This document shows positions 1 to 10,406 of a stretch of DNA of 29,992 nt, in pieces. The translations under genes were made by a program, and so were the position numbers. The notes under the pieces are model-generated. The model made no database searches and had not been told where the DNA came from. It saw only the letters and a program-made list of their open reading frames with translations. Position 1 is the stretch's first letter. Each line of letters begins with the position of its first letter. The stretch covers positions 1-29,992 of the forward strand of contig KZ992569.1 of assembly GCA_003614735.1 (NCBI GenBank), read 5' to 3'. The stretch is from Thamnocephalis sphaerospora. Lineage: Eukaryota; Zoopagomycota; Zoopagomycetes; Zoopagales; Sigmoideomycetaceae.

Positions 1-1473
1 CGGCGATTGGCATTTACCCACTTGGTCCTGAAGCCTCACGCGCACACTGCCCATAACGACCCGCGCCACGGCTACAGCAAGGCGAGATCGCAAAAGGGGC
101 GCGACCGCTGTACGCCAAATCAATGGCATACGTACACGCAGCTGCACATGCACACGTGGCCTATCCAGAGGACACAGCCTAGATGCGCCGCTGCAAGATG
201 AATGGGCGCCGCCATGTCACCAGCGCAGCCTCGGCCGCCACCGCTGCCGACCGCGCCGACCGTGCCGACTGTTGCCATCGGGTCCATATGTTGTAGAATG
301 TGGACACGGTTACCTATTTCCGGCTATGTGCTGTAGAACGCGGGTGCCAAAAACGTACATTCCATTTACACGACGAGTCGCCGCGCCTGCGCCTGAGAAC
401 CCGCCAGCGCCAATATGGCAGTTGCGGTCCTTCACGCTGGTCGGTACACTAGATCAGGATGTATCCAAACTTCCATACCCTGACTCAGAGCAACAAAAGT
501 TGCACCTGTCAACCAGGACACTGTATGGTCGCCCACATTTGTTCAAGGGTACCTGTACATTGCTTGGCTGCGCAGTCGTCAGCGTGCAGGCAGCTTGTGC
601 AGAAGAGCGCTGTGTTTGGCTGCGACCGGCGATGCGCGACTGGCCGATGAGCATGCTGCACGACGTTCCGGCTGGCCACGCTGCCGCGGGTAGACGATTG
701 GTCCTGGGCGGCTGGCACTGGGCAAGTAGCAATTACCAGCACAGTTTGATCGACATGTGTAGCATGCCAATACCTTGATATACATCGTTGCGAGTCCACC
801 AGCATACGCGCGATTGGTGCGCTATCGCTGTTTACGGCCAGCTGAGCCTTGACATGCTGATGTGCGCAAATACGATGGCTGCCAACCACATGGCATACGC
901 GTTACTGCACCGTTGCTACGACCTGCCGACCGGAGAAAAGGTATGCGGGCCATGGCAAGCCTGCCAGTGATGGTGGCAGTCAGTAGTGCTACGTTGGCAG
1001 TGACCGCTTGTTGATGACGACGCTCTATGCTGTGTGGCATCGTATCCATCCGCAGTCACTGACCACCGGCTTTCTTTTGACGACGCCTACGTGTACCTGT
1101 GGGCATGCACTTTTTGCCACCAGACGGCAAGTGTGGACGCGAATTTGGTCATTGTGATTCGCTTGTGTTTGCGTTTTTATTCGCCTCTTCATTTCCAGCG
1201 GTCTGGTCGGTGCATTCCCGACACCTGCCACTCATGCTACTGTTGGCACGCGCCTGTGTCGTTCATCGACCGGCAATCGAGACAATCCAACGTTTTCCTA
1301 GCTGTGGACGGCGCTTTCTGCGTGGCACAGTCTGGAACGACCAAATCAAACGGCAACCGCGTGCTTGTGGAGGTCAACCCAGTGGTAGCAGCAGCGGCCA
1401 CGGTACCCGTGCCCAGGTCCTCGGACGCGCTGCAGCATGTCCACAGGTCGGCGGCGGAAGCAATCAGCGCAAT
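1..1473. other. Left-edge region without a supported gene
   Basis: Several open frames of 60-170 codons exist on both strands (the longest runs from 272 to 778 on +). None shows a recognisable domain, a family resemblance or convincing splice joins, and they overlap each other in conflicting frames. The frame of the PIF1 first exon stays open upstream to about 1099, but the residues before 1474 look like low-complexity translation of non-coding DNA. The stretch probably holds the PIF1 promoter and 5' UTR. A short three-copy 9-nt repeat lies at 246-272. An exon of a gene beyond the left edge cannot be excluded. Confidence 0.5.
246..272. repeat. Three tandem copies of a 9-nt unit (GCCGACCGY-like)
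   Basis: The sequence reads GCCGACCGC, GCCGACCGT, GCCGACTGT in direct succession. It lies in the gene-poor left edge and has no evident function. Confidence 0.7.
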
Positions 1474-4193
1474 ATGGCGGTGAAGCTTGTAGGCGGAATT
1501 GGGCGTAGCAATCTGCAGCGGATATGCCGGCAAGCACTAAGCAGTACTGCCGAGGCGCAGTCAGCCTTGTCTTGGCCAGCACAAAATGCAGCCGTGCTTC
1601 CGTCTAGCACACAGCTTGCTAGCGATGCGACAAAATGGCCACAGCCGATAGAGACGCATACGGTCGAGAGTCCACACGCGGTGGCCGCAGAGCTGGCAGA
1701 GGATTACAGCGTGATTATGCCAAAACGCAGCAAGCTCCAGCACGCGACCAATGATATTGTTCGCAATAATGCGCGCGAAGAGCTAATGCGGCAGGACCAC
1801 ATGCTGTCGGATGAGCAGCGTCGAGTGGTTCGGCTGGTGGAATCGGGCCGCAACGTCTTTTTTACTGGATCTGCCGGTGCAGGCAAAAGCTATCTGCTGC
1901 GTAAGCTGATCAGCCGCTTGCGCTTGCAGGGCAAACATGTGGGCGTCACCGCTCCCACAGGTGGGCAGAATTGTAGACTGCGGGCGTATTTGGCAGAACG
2001 CTGGACTGACCATACTTTTGCGGCATGCAGGCGTAGCAGCCGTTCAGATTGGTGGTCATACGCTGCACTCTTACGCAGGGCTCGGTTTAGCGGACGGAAA
2101 GCTGGAAACAGTGGTGGAGCTGGCGATGCAAAAAAAGAGTGTTGGTCAGCGCTGGCGCAAGACCGATGTCCTCGTCATTGACGAAGTCAGCATGGTGTAT
2201 GCCGATTTTCTAGACAAGGTAGACCACATTGCACGCGCCTCGCGCAATGTGGATGAGCCATTTGGCGGAATTCAGGTCATCTTTTGCGGAGACTTTTTCC
2301 AGCTGCCACCCGGTGGGTTGCGTCATATGCAAAAACCAAACTAGCGGTATAACATGCACTCACCCTAGATTGTCATGACATGTTGCTTTGCCGTACAGTC
2401 GTTGGCCTGAGAGACTGCTCTTACTGCGGAGAACGCATGCAGATGGCCAGAGCAGCGATCGAGGCCTGTAGCATTACATGTGACGGCTGCGGAGAACGTT
2501 CCAACGTTTTTGCATTCCAATCGGCCGCATGGCACGAAGCTGCGCCAGTGTGCACGGAGCTGCGCCAGGTATTTCGTCAGAAAGACCCAGTGCTGGTGCG
2601 GGCGCTCAATGCCATTCGATTGGGCGACACCTCATCGGAAGCTATGGCATTGTTGGATATGTGCCGCCGGCCACTGGCCAGAGATGAGACTACCAACATT
2701 ACGGTAAGCTTGTCAGGGATGCGCGTGCACTTGCAGGATCTTTGTAGCAGTCTCTCATTGCGTGCATGTGCAGCCAACCAAGCTTTTTGCAACACGCGCT
2801 CAAGTCGCCGAGGAAAACCACCGGCTGTTTAGCGAGCTTCCTGGCCCCACGCACAAATACCACGCCATCGATGGTCCCTCGTCTGCGTCGGTCGATGTAT
2901 TGCAGACGACCTTACGCGACATACAGATGGAAAAGACACTGGATTTGAAGGTCGGCGCACAAGTCATGCTGCTAAGTAAGTTGCGATACGCGGAAAAGTA
3001 GCGATATGGCAATCAGGCCGTCGCCTTGCGCGTTATCTTTGCAGCCATCATTTAACGCCAGTATCGCACGTTGCAGCAAACCTCTCAACGTCGCTTGGAT
3101 TGGTAAACGGCACGCTGGGCATCGTGACGCGCTTTGTGCCTGAATACAAAGTGCGCCACCGCGTAAACCAGCTACAACTAGAGCAAAAGGGCGGCATTTC
3201 AAGCACCTGGGGTGCGCACTGGGCCAGGCCCGGCATGATGTTGCCGATAGTCCGATTTCAAAACACCAAGCAAGAGTATGCAATCTATCCGACACGCACA
3301 GAGGTGGTCTCGCTCAATCGTCAGCTGGTTTATCGCGAACAACTGCCACTAAAGCTGGCTTGGTCGCTTACCGTCCACAAAGTAAGTGGGCTGCGGCAAG
3401 TGTTGCTGTACCCTGTGGTCAGCGCGCACTAACGGACGCATGAACCGACCGGCACACCATACGATAGTGTCAAGGTAGGCAGCCTGTGCGTGTCATACGC
3501 ATGTTCTAGCTAACCCCATTTCCCATTCACTTGTGTGTTTGTCTCTACGCAGGGTTGACCTTGGACTATGTACAAGTATGCAGCTTGACGCTGAGCGCGT
3601 GTGTCGGCGTAGGTTGGCCAATGCACCGGCTTACGGTTGTTTTTACGTAGCTCTCCCTAGACAAGACATTTGCACCGGGCCAGGCTTACGTAGCGCTAAG
3701 CCGTACGCGGTCGCTGGTGAGAGACCATGTGCCTGGGACAGATACATGGCGGTATCGCCGCTGACCTTTATCCAATGTGCAGAAAGGCTTAGAGTTGCTC
3801 GACTTTCACGCCGGCCATGTGCGCTGCCAGCCGCACGTCAAAGATTTCTACGACGCTATCGACTTTCAAATGAGCTACCCCGATCCGAAGCTGGAGGACG
3901 AGTTGAACAACATGCAGATTCTGGACGATAGGGAGCTGTTGCGCAAGGATGAAAAGGCCACTTTGCTGAAGATCAGGCGAAAGCAGAAAAGAGCAGAAAC
4001 AAAGGCGGCCCGAGAAGCTCTGGCAGCAGCAGCGACGGAATTGGAAGAAGCAGCAACGCCATCGCCTAGGGCAGAGCAGGATGCATCCATCGACTCTGAT
4101 GCGGCAGCATTAGCCAAAGCCACACGTAGAAAGAATTTTTTAAAGTGGCATGCCATAAAAACACACATGGCCCGAGCACGAAAACAAAGCTAG
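1474..4193 (+). CDS. PIF1: PIF1-family 5'-3' DNA helicase, probably mitochondrial
   Basis: Nine exons: 1474-1960, 2031-2312, 2399-2703, 2774-2975, 3077-3381, 3468-3474, 3553-3575, 3651-3716, 3783-4193, giving about 695 aa. The start chosen is the ATG at 1474, which opens a basic, serine-rich N-terminus like a mitochondrial presequence (inference). Walker A GSAGAGKS is at residues 132-139, followed by APTGVAAVQIGGHTLHS. Walker B VIDEVSM holds D213 and E214, then GDFFQLPPV. Later blocks are KLFATRAQV, LVNGTLG, HK-CQGLTL and GQAYVALSRTRSL, in the order known for Pif1. Family members unwind G-quadruplexes and maintain mitochondrial and telomeric DNA. Oddities are a CxxC...CxxC insertion (C263/C266, C284/C287) after the QLPPV motif, a 7-nt exon, and Cys in place of the usual Ser in the HKSQG motif. 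The C-terminus is a charged Lys/Glu/Ala-rich tail. It is convergent with the subtilase, 232 bp away. Confidence 0.93.
3468..3474 (+). other. 7-nt micro-exon of the PIF1 gene
   Basis: The bases TGTCAAG are flanked by ..ATAG and GTAGGC. They join exon 5 (ending in the HK codons at 3381) to exon 7 (starting GG TTG ACC at 3553) and read C-Q-G-L-T-L, the helicase motif that is normally S-Q-G-L/M-T-L. No other CAR-GGN with usable splice sites lies between the two exons. Confidence 0.75.
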
Positions 4194-4343
4194 GCACAAG
4201 TCGCAGGATTATCATCTATCGTCCCGTCTTATATCTAGCAGAACGCAGTATTTGTAAACAGCAACAAGTGGGTACCCAAGTCGCGCTATCTTTGCGCTAC
4301 AAGGCGCAGCATCGGCAGTAACGTAAAGTGCATATGTGTATGG

Positions 4344-4349
4344 AATAAA
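4344..4349 (+). terminator. Candidate polyadenylation hexamer for PIF1
   Basis: A perfect AATAAA lies 150 nt past the PIF1 stop and just before the 3' end of the convergent subtilase gene. Position and sequence fit a 3'-end signal, with no further evidence. Confidence 0.4.
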
Positions 4350-4425
4350 CCTCGCCTTTATACACACGAGTACGGAATAGACAGTGAGGCACTGCGACCG
4401 ATGGACGGTGCATAAATGTGGTCTC

Positions 4426-7230
4426 TTAAATGAGAGCGAGACGCACCGGAGGCAGATTGCCAGTCGAGCTCAGCGGCTCGCCATAGGAGGCCACGCGCGG
4501 CAGGACAGAGCGCACGGCACCACCGGCCTCGGGCTTGTCCACGCCACCAACGCTTGCGGCGATGCCGCTGACCTTGATGATCGGCGACAGCCAGGTCTTG
4601 TAGGAAGCCTGAGCGGAAACCGGAGAGAATGGCAGAGCAACGTGCAGGCGGAGGCGGTAGGAGCCATCAGGGACGGCCGTTGCGTTGGCAGCCGGCTCGC
4701 CAAACGTGGGCATGGCCTGGATCATACCAGTCCAGGGGATAAAGTAGTCCTCGTCAGGGCCACCGACCGTGCGGTCCGCATCATCGCCGAGTCCGTCGGC
4801 TGCCATGCCGAGCGACTGCTGCGTGTCCGCCTTCTCGACCGTGACTATGACGCGCTCCGACGGATACTGCAGCCGGAAGCGAACACCCACGTAGGTGCCA
4901 TCGGTAAGCACGCTAAAGTTGGTAGCGCCACCGATGATATCTTCACCCTTGACAAGCGCCAGAGAAGTCGAGGCGGTGTCGAGCGGCATGATATGGGCCG
5001 GATCGCCAACTCGGATCTGGAATGGAAGATGTGCCTCCTTGGAGCCGTAGTCGCCGACAAGCGTGCCGCTGAAGATCCAGAAGCAGTCGGGGTAGGCGCT
5101 CACGTCTACGCTGTACGAGAACGTGGACGAGAAAGGCCGCACGGTGTTGATGTTGCCGTCAAAGTAGTCTGAGCTGACCTTGAAGATGCGCGGGGACAGC
5201 GAGTAGGTCGCAGGCAAGTCCGACAGCATGGCCTTGACTGGGCGGCCGTTCTTCCAGCCAGCGTAGGCGACGCCAGACTCGACCCAGAGCTCAGTCGATC
5301 CGGAAGGAAGGCGACCAGTGATCGAGAAGCGCGCGCTACCATAGTACTTGCCGGGGCTCTTCAGCGTGGCCTCGAGCGAGAGCTTGGGCGGATCAAAGCT
5401 CCACAGCTGCTGCGTAAACATGCCAATGGCAATGTAACCGGCGCCACCGTAGATGTTGGGCTCGTAGTAGCTCCTGTAGTTGGTGTTCTCGAGAAGCGGG
5501 CGGCGCTTCTTGGTGGACGCGGAGAAGCGGAGATCGCTAGTCAGAGAGCGCAGAATGGCGGCGGCGCGGTCGGCGCCTTGCACCTGGCTCTTGACGGCGA
5601 TGCGATAAAAGTACGACGCAGCCCGCGTAATCATTGGCGCTGCCATACTAGTGCCGCTCATGATGGCGTGCGAGCCCAGAGCCCGCGGATAGGTGCTGAT
5701 GACGTCCGTGCCGGTGGCCGAGATGTCTGGCTTGAAGACGTCGCCATTAGCCACGGGGCCAACCGACGAAAACGTCGACCAACTTCCAAAGTCCAAGTCG
5801 TCCGAGTCGTACCGATCGCCACCAACGATGGTGAGCGAAGGCGGGTTGGTGCCGGATGCGGGGCGCAGCGTGGCGCCAGTGGCCTTATCCAGCAGCAGAA
5901 CAGGAATGCGAACCGCCGGGTCGTCCACGGCAGGTGGCCTCTTCTCTGTGTCATCAACCTCGTTGTGCGCTACCACGCCGGTAGCACCGGCAGCCTGCGC
6001 GATGGCGGCCTTCTGGTTGAAGGTGCACTGACCGCGCTTGACCAGCACGTACTTGCCGGTGTAACTTATGGCGGCCTTGTTACAGCCGTAGGCATTGGCC
6101 GTGGCACGGATGTCGATGAGCGTGACCGACTGGCCGTTTGCCAGGACCTGGCCGGACGACGCAAGATACCTGTATCCGGCCTGGTTGTTGTAGGAGAAGG
6201 TAAATTCACCGATGTTTGGCGAGTGCAGCGAGGCTACGGCAATGACACCCGGTGCCGTGGCCGGGCTGCTGATGCTGCCCATGCCAAGGTCACCATCGTT
6301 ACCGGCCGAGGCAATGACGACCACACCGTGCTCGACAAGCTTCTGCGCCATAACGGCATCTGGGTAGCTGGCAAAGTGGCGTCCACTACCGATGGAGATG
6401 TTGACAATCTCCATGCCATCTACTGCAGTGCGCTCCATTGCGCGAACCAAAACGGAGAGAGCAACCCGGCCTCGGCATCCAAAGACGCGGTAGGCGCCAA
6501 GTGCGCTGATATTGGCATAGTCGTCCATGTCGCCAACAATGATGCCGGCGACATGCGTACCGTGACCGTTGCACTCGTCCATCGGATCAGCATCGGGCTG
6601 CGCGCGGTTTGTGCCGGTGTAGGCATCGCCGACAAAGTCGTAGCCGTAGGCCACGAGACATCCAGTTCCAAAGCAGCCGCCAAGATCCGGATGGAGATAG
6701 TCAATTCCCGAGTCGATGATGCCAATCTTGATGCCGTTGGGGTTAGTCTTGAAGGCGCGACGGGTGAGACCACTGTGTCTCGTAGTATTGAAGAGGGCGC
6801 TACCGGGTGTGTATGGAACTGGCGAGTGAGCGACCGACGGCGGAGCAGGCCAGATCTTGCTAACTCCGGGCTTGTTGGATACATCAGCCAAGGACCACTC
6901 GCCACCGTTGAGGACCGTAAAGTAGATACTGCTGGACAAATAATCAAATTCTTCAACATCAGTGACATCCCATTCTTCCTGGAGGTAGCTTATGATGCTT
7001 GCACGTTGCTGGCGGGCTGCGCTGGTGCCTGGCTTTTCAGTAAGCTCCATAAAATAGGTCTTGGAGATGGTGCTGAGCGTGGTATCCACAGATTCCGCAC
7101 GACGGGTCAGATTAGTACTCGCAGACCGAAGATTAAAGGGATAGCGCTGCCTCGCCCCATCAATGGCGGAGGCGGAGGCGAGCACCAGTGCGGCTGCACA
7201 TGACAAAATTACAGATGTGCCCACACGCAT
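4426..7230 (-). CDS. Secreted subtilisin-like serine protease (S8A, Vpr-like)
   Basis: A single exon of 934 aa. The open frame continues upstream, but the ATG at 7230 starts a clear signal peptide (basic start, then an Ala/Leu/Val core to about residue 22). Residues about 55-135 look like an I9 propeptide. The catalytic triad is D173 in IIDSGID, H223 in NGHGTHVAG and S528 in SGTSMAAP, with oxyanion N311 in ASAGND. A PA-like insertion spans about 355-470. A long C-terminal part (from about 590) resembles the Fn3-like/DUF1034 region of large subtilases. It should be an extracellular endopeptidase. The gene is intronless and rich in G/C-ending codons, unlike its intron-dense neighbours. A TATATA lies 100 nt upstream of the ATG. 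It is divergent from the GTPase gene and convergent with PIF1. Confidence 0.97.
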   Translation of the reverse strand: MRVGTSVILSCAAALVLASASAIDGARQRYPFNLRSASTNLTRRAESVDTTLSTISKTYFMELTEKPGTSAARQQRASIISYLQEEWDVTDVEEFDYLSSSIYFTVLNGGEWSLADVSNKPGVSKIWPAPPSVAHSPVPYTPGSALFNTTRHSGLTRRAFKTNPNGIKIGIIDSGIDYLHPDLGGCFGTGCLVAYGYDFVGDAYTGTNRAQPDADPMDECNGHGTHVAGIIVGDMDDYANISALGAYRVFGCRGRVALSVLVRAMERTAVDGMEIVNISIGSGRHFASYPDAVMAQKLVEHGVVVIASAGNDGDLGMGSISSPATAPGVIAVASLHSPNIGEFTFSYNNQAGYRYLASSGQVLANGQSVTLIDIRATANAYGCNKAAISYTGKYVLVKRGQCTFNQKAAIAQAAGATGVVAHNEVDDTEKRPPAVDDPAVRIPVLLLDKATGATLRPASGTNPPSLTIVGGDRYDSDDLDFGSWSTFSSVGPVANGDVFKPDISATGTDVISTYPRALGSHAIMSGTSMAAPMITRAASYFYRIAVKSQVQGADRAAAILRSLTSDLRFSASTKKRRPLLENTNYRSYYEPNIYGGAGYIAIGMFTQQLWSFDPPKLSLEATLKSPGKYYGSARFSITGRLPSGSTELWVESGVAYAGWKNGRPVKAMLSDLPATYSLSPRIFKVSSDYFDGNINTVRPFSSTFSYSVDVSAYPDCFWIFSGTLVGDYGSKEAHLPFQIRVGDPAHIMPLDTASTSLALVKGEDIIGGATNFSVLTDGTYVGVRFRLQYPSERVIVTVEKADTQQSLGMAADGLGDDADRTVGGPDEDYFIPWTGMIQAMPTFGEPAANATAVPDGSYRLRLHVALPFSPVSAQASYKTWLSPIIKVSGIAASVGGVDKPEAGGAVRSVLPRVASYGEPLSSTGNLPPVRLALI

Positions 7231-7329
7231 GTTGAACTCGGTGATATTATGGAAGGGCGAGAATATAGGCAGGTGAGGGTGGCTAGCAGGTAGCGGGCGC
7301 GGCTGACACGGACACAATGCAAGCGCCGC

Positions 7330-7335
7330 TATATA
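7330..7335 (-). promoter_or_regulatory. TATA box of the subtilase gene
   Basis: TATATA, centred about 100 nt before the subtilase ATG at 7230, in the context GGTATATAGC on the minus strand. The spacing fits a fungal core promoter. Confidence 0.55.
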
Positions 7336-7350
7336 CCAGGGGCACCACAA

Positions 7351-8377
7351 GTGCGCAAAATATGTGAAACGTCGCCCACCGCCCAGCCTTTTTTAGCCTG
7401 GTTTACGTCGTATTTCTGCGCCCAAAATGGCAATGTCATCGATAGCGCACACTTGCATGGATGTGCTTCATTGAAGGAAACAAGGGCTAGTCTTGGAAGG
7501 GCAGGCGACTGCTGTCCAATTGTCTTGGAGCCTATCGTGAGCTCGCCATTTACAGAAGCTGAAAACGTCCGCTGAACCCTCGGCTCTGCTGGCCCCAGTC
7601 TTTCCGGGCCACTATCGTACCTGACGCTCTGGGCCGCCAATTTGGCCCGCTGCTTTGCATGCAGTGCAGGTCACGCGGCACAGGGGACGCCTCACACCAT
7701 ACGGGTGCCCTGAGGTCGGCCCGTGCTACGCCGGCGGCCACGGTAGTAGGAATGACGCACCCACGTAGTTCAGCTCCATGCGGTCATCCGTCCTACTAGG
7801 AGTATAATGGCCAACTCTGGCGGGCTACACAATCAAGCTTGCAACTTTTCAAGCCGGCTCCCGATATGGCAATGCTATGAGGGAATACATCAGGCAACCT
7901 TGTGCAGGGCAAAACATTGCCACAACGGCCGAGCATCTACCGTAAGTGAGACAAAGACGTATCACCCGGCTAAACTATGTACAAAGCGGCTGTATTTACC
8001 TAGTGACGCAGGTCAACAGGCGTTGCAACACCTATTTGGACAGGCGAACCACCAAAGTGACATTGCGAGTGTAGCACGGCAGCCAGGCCAACCACGGTCT
8101 GCTCCATCACTCTGCCATGGCCCACTCAAGTTGGCATGCAGTCTGAAATTTCAACGCGGTTGCGCAAGACTGAGTACATGTCCCCCAATGCCGGGCCTAT
8201 CTGTTGGCGCCATACACTCTCCATGTGTCCGTATCGCTTTATTGCGTCGCATTGACCGTACCACACGCGTGCGCGATGGTTGGATACCGGCGTACACTGT
8301 GTGTGGCATAACCGGGTGGCGGTTTTTGAAATAATGTTTGGATTGCCTTTTTCTTTCTCGCAATCTCTTTTGGCAGA
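7351..8377. other. Intergenic region between two divergent genes
   Basis: About 1 kb lies between the subtilase promoter and the GTPase ATG. A 175-codon open frame (7807-8334, +) has no recognisable domain and its composition looks non-coding. No tRNA, repeat array or other gene was found. The region most likely carries the two divergent promoters. Confidence 0.5.
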
Positions 8378-10331
8378 ATGAGTAGTACGATTGCACGCGC
8401 GGCGGCGACGACATGGCGGCGTCGTTGGACAGTCTGCGCTCAGCACTCGGTGGCTTATGCCGCGTGCGAATCGACTGTAATTCGCAATGTTCTGTCCAGG
8501 AGGCAGATTTGGCGCACACCGGCGCCTCCACTTGTGCGCCGCAGCCTAACTGTTAACGCAAGGACATACCAGCAGCACGCGGCGCCACTAGAATCTTCAG
8601 CAATGCATGCAACGTCAGAGCACCAGCCGTCTCCGGACAGCGCGAACGTGCCGTTGGGGAAATGTCCTGGCTGCGGTGTGCAAATGCAGCAGCAAGACGC
8701 GGAACTGGCCGGCTACGTGCCGACGCATGTCTCTTCTATTCCGGAAACCATAGAACCACGTGGCCGCGCCAACAAGCAGCGCAGTGCCAAATCGCTGAGT
8801 GACTCTGATTTTCAGCGGCTAGTGGCGGAGCTACCTGAAGAGCTGCGCAAAGAATTTGTCGTCATCGAGGAGCAAGATGTTATGGCATCGGATATTACGA
8901 ATAAGGATCGCCATGCCACAATCGATACGGCCGTAAGCTCTAATTTGGAAGAGGAAACTACTGGATTTGGCAGGGAAGAGATGGTGACGGCAGCCGAGAC
9001 GGATGCAGTCAAGGGTGAGGAACAGCTGATGCCTCCAATGGAGCGACCCTCCATTTGCCAGCGATGCTACAGTCTGCGGCACCATCGCAGACTTCCGGAA
9101 GCGCAGCATGCAGCATGGGGTGAGGGCGCTACGGTGGCCGATGTCAGCTCGCTCTCATTCTTGCGCCGGCGCCACGATGCACTGGTCGCGCTGGTTGTTG
9201 ATTTGTTTGACTTTCCCGGCTCCATTCCACTTGGCGCTGCCGAGGCTATCGGCGACGGCAATCCTCTTGTGGTGATTGCCAACAAGCTGGATGTACTGCC
9301 GGCGGATGTGCACATCAACCGACTGCGCGCTTACATTACCGATCGGCTGTCGAGTCTGGGCTTTCCTCGGGCGCGTAATGTTTTTCTAGTGAGTGCACGC
9401 ACCGGACTCGGCATTGGACCAATGTTGTCTGGGATTCGGCGCATGCGCCACGGCCGCGAAGATGTCTACCTGGTGGGTAGCGCCAATGTAGGCAAGTCGG
9501 CACTCGTGAATGCGATGCTGCGTGCCGGTAAAGAGTCACGCGATCCAAGCAAGGCACGGCAGCGACAATTGACTACATCGCCCATTCCTGGCACGACTCT
9601 GGCGACGTTGGGCATCCCGTGCAGCGACCTTGGCGGTATACTGGATCCACCTCGAGACACACCACGCACCGGCTGGTGGGCCAGCCAGCAGCGACATTTG
9701 TTTGATACGCCAGGTGTGCTAGCTAAAGACCAGCTCAACTATCTCTTGGAACCGTCGGAAATGGCCATGGTGATGCCAGCACATCGTATTCGGCCTGTTA
9801 CGCACCGCCTGCACCCGGGTAAGTACTCGCTGCGTGGCTGCATCTGCTGCGCCATATCCGCTGATGCTGCGTCGTGTGGCAGGCGAATCTATGTTCCTCG
9901 GCGGATTAGCACGTCTGGACCACACCGATGGCGATCGCCCGCTATTGATTACCATCTTTAGCGCACTACGACCACACTTCACCTCAATACAGCGGGCTGA
10001 AGAGCTATCAGCACAGGTGGCGGATGAGCGTGGCTCACAGGCCAAGGTGTTGCGACCACCGGTAGCGAGAGCGCCGCGATCGCGACCCTATCCACCATTC
10101 AAGGTTGCCATGCGCGTGCAGGAGCACGGTGAGCATGCCACCATGGCTGCACTGGATATCGTCTTTTCTGGTGTTGGCTGGGTGTCGCTTACTGGCCGAT
10201 TCAGCGAGACGCTGTTGTCGGCGTGGACTCCTGGAGGACGTGGCGTTTACACGCGCGCCCCGATGATGCCATTCGAATTCCGCGGCAAGGTAGACAAGCG
10301 CGTAAATCCACAAAGAAAAACACCCGCATAA
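8378..10331 (+). CDS. GEP3: Mitochondrial circularly permuted GTPase, YqeH/Gep3 family
   Basis: Two exons, 8378-9818 and 9883-10331, give 629 aa. The Arg/Ala/Ser-rich N-terminus without acids looks like a mitochondrial presequence. The G motifs occur in permuted order: G4 NKLD (302-305), G5 SA (339-340), G1 GSANVGKS (367-374), a PGTT motif near 404, and G3 DTPG (443-446). This is the hallmark of YqeH-type GTPases that act in small ribosomal subunit assembly; yeast Gep3/Mtg3 is the mitochondrial form. A zinc-finger module is present as CPGC (C96, C99) and CQRC (C227, C230). The pairs are about 127 residues apart, much farther than in bacterial YqeH, because an acidic, low-complexity insertion lies between them. 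After the intron, FLGGLARLD matches the family's C-terminal domain. The 3' end faces cullin-1 with only 75 bp between stops. Confidence 0.93.
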
Positions 10332-10406
10332 GCTTCAGCACAAGACAGCAATTGGGAATAAGCGTTTTGCTAGCATTGCATTCCCAGAATATGTTGAAAA
10401 CGGCAA

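Noticed and set aside
272-778. 168-codon frame in the left edge
   Set aside because: It overlaps equally long frames on the other strand. It has a non-ATG start and no recognisable family.
1099-1473. N-terminal extension of PIF1 from the open frame starting near 1099
   Set aside because: The residues have no Pif1 similarity and odd Cys/His-rich composition. The ATG at 1474 begins a good presequence.
4384-7203. Long open frames on the + strand opposite the subtilase (262 and 541 codons)
   Set aside because: They mirror the codon periodicity of a GC-ending-biased gene on the other strand and show no domain, signal or sensible composition.
7807-8334. 175-codon frame between the subtilase and GTPase genes
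   Set aside because: No domain, no helix or strand periodicity, and composition like the surrounding non-coding DNA.
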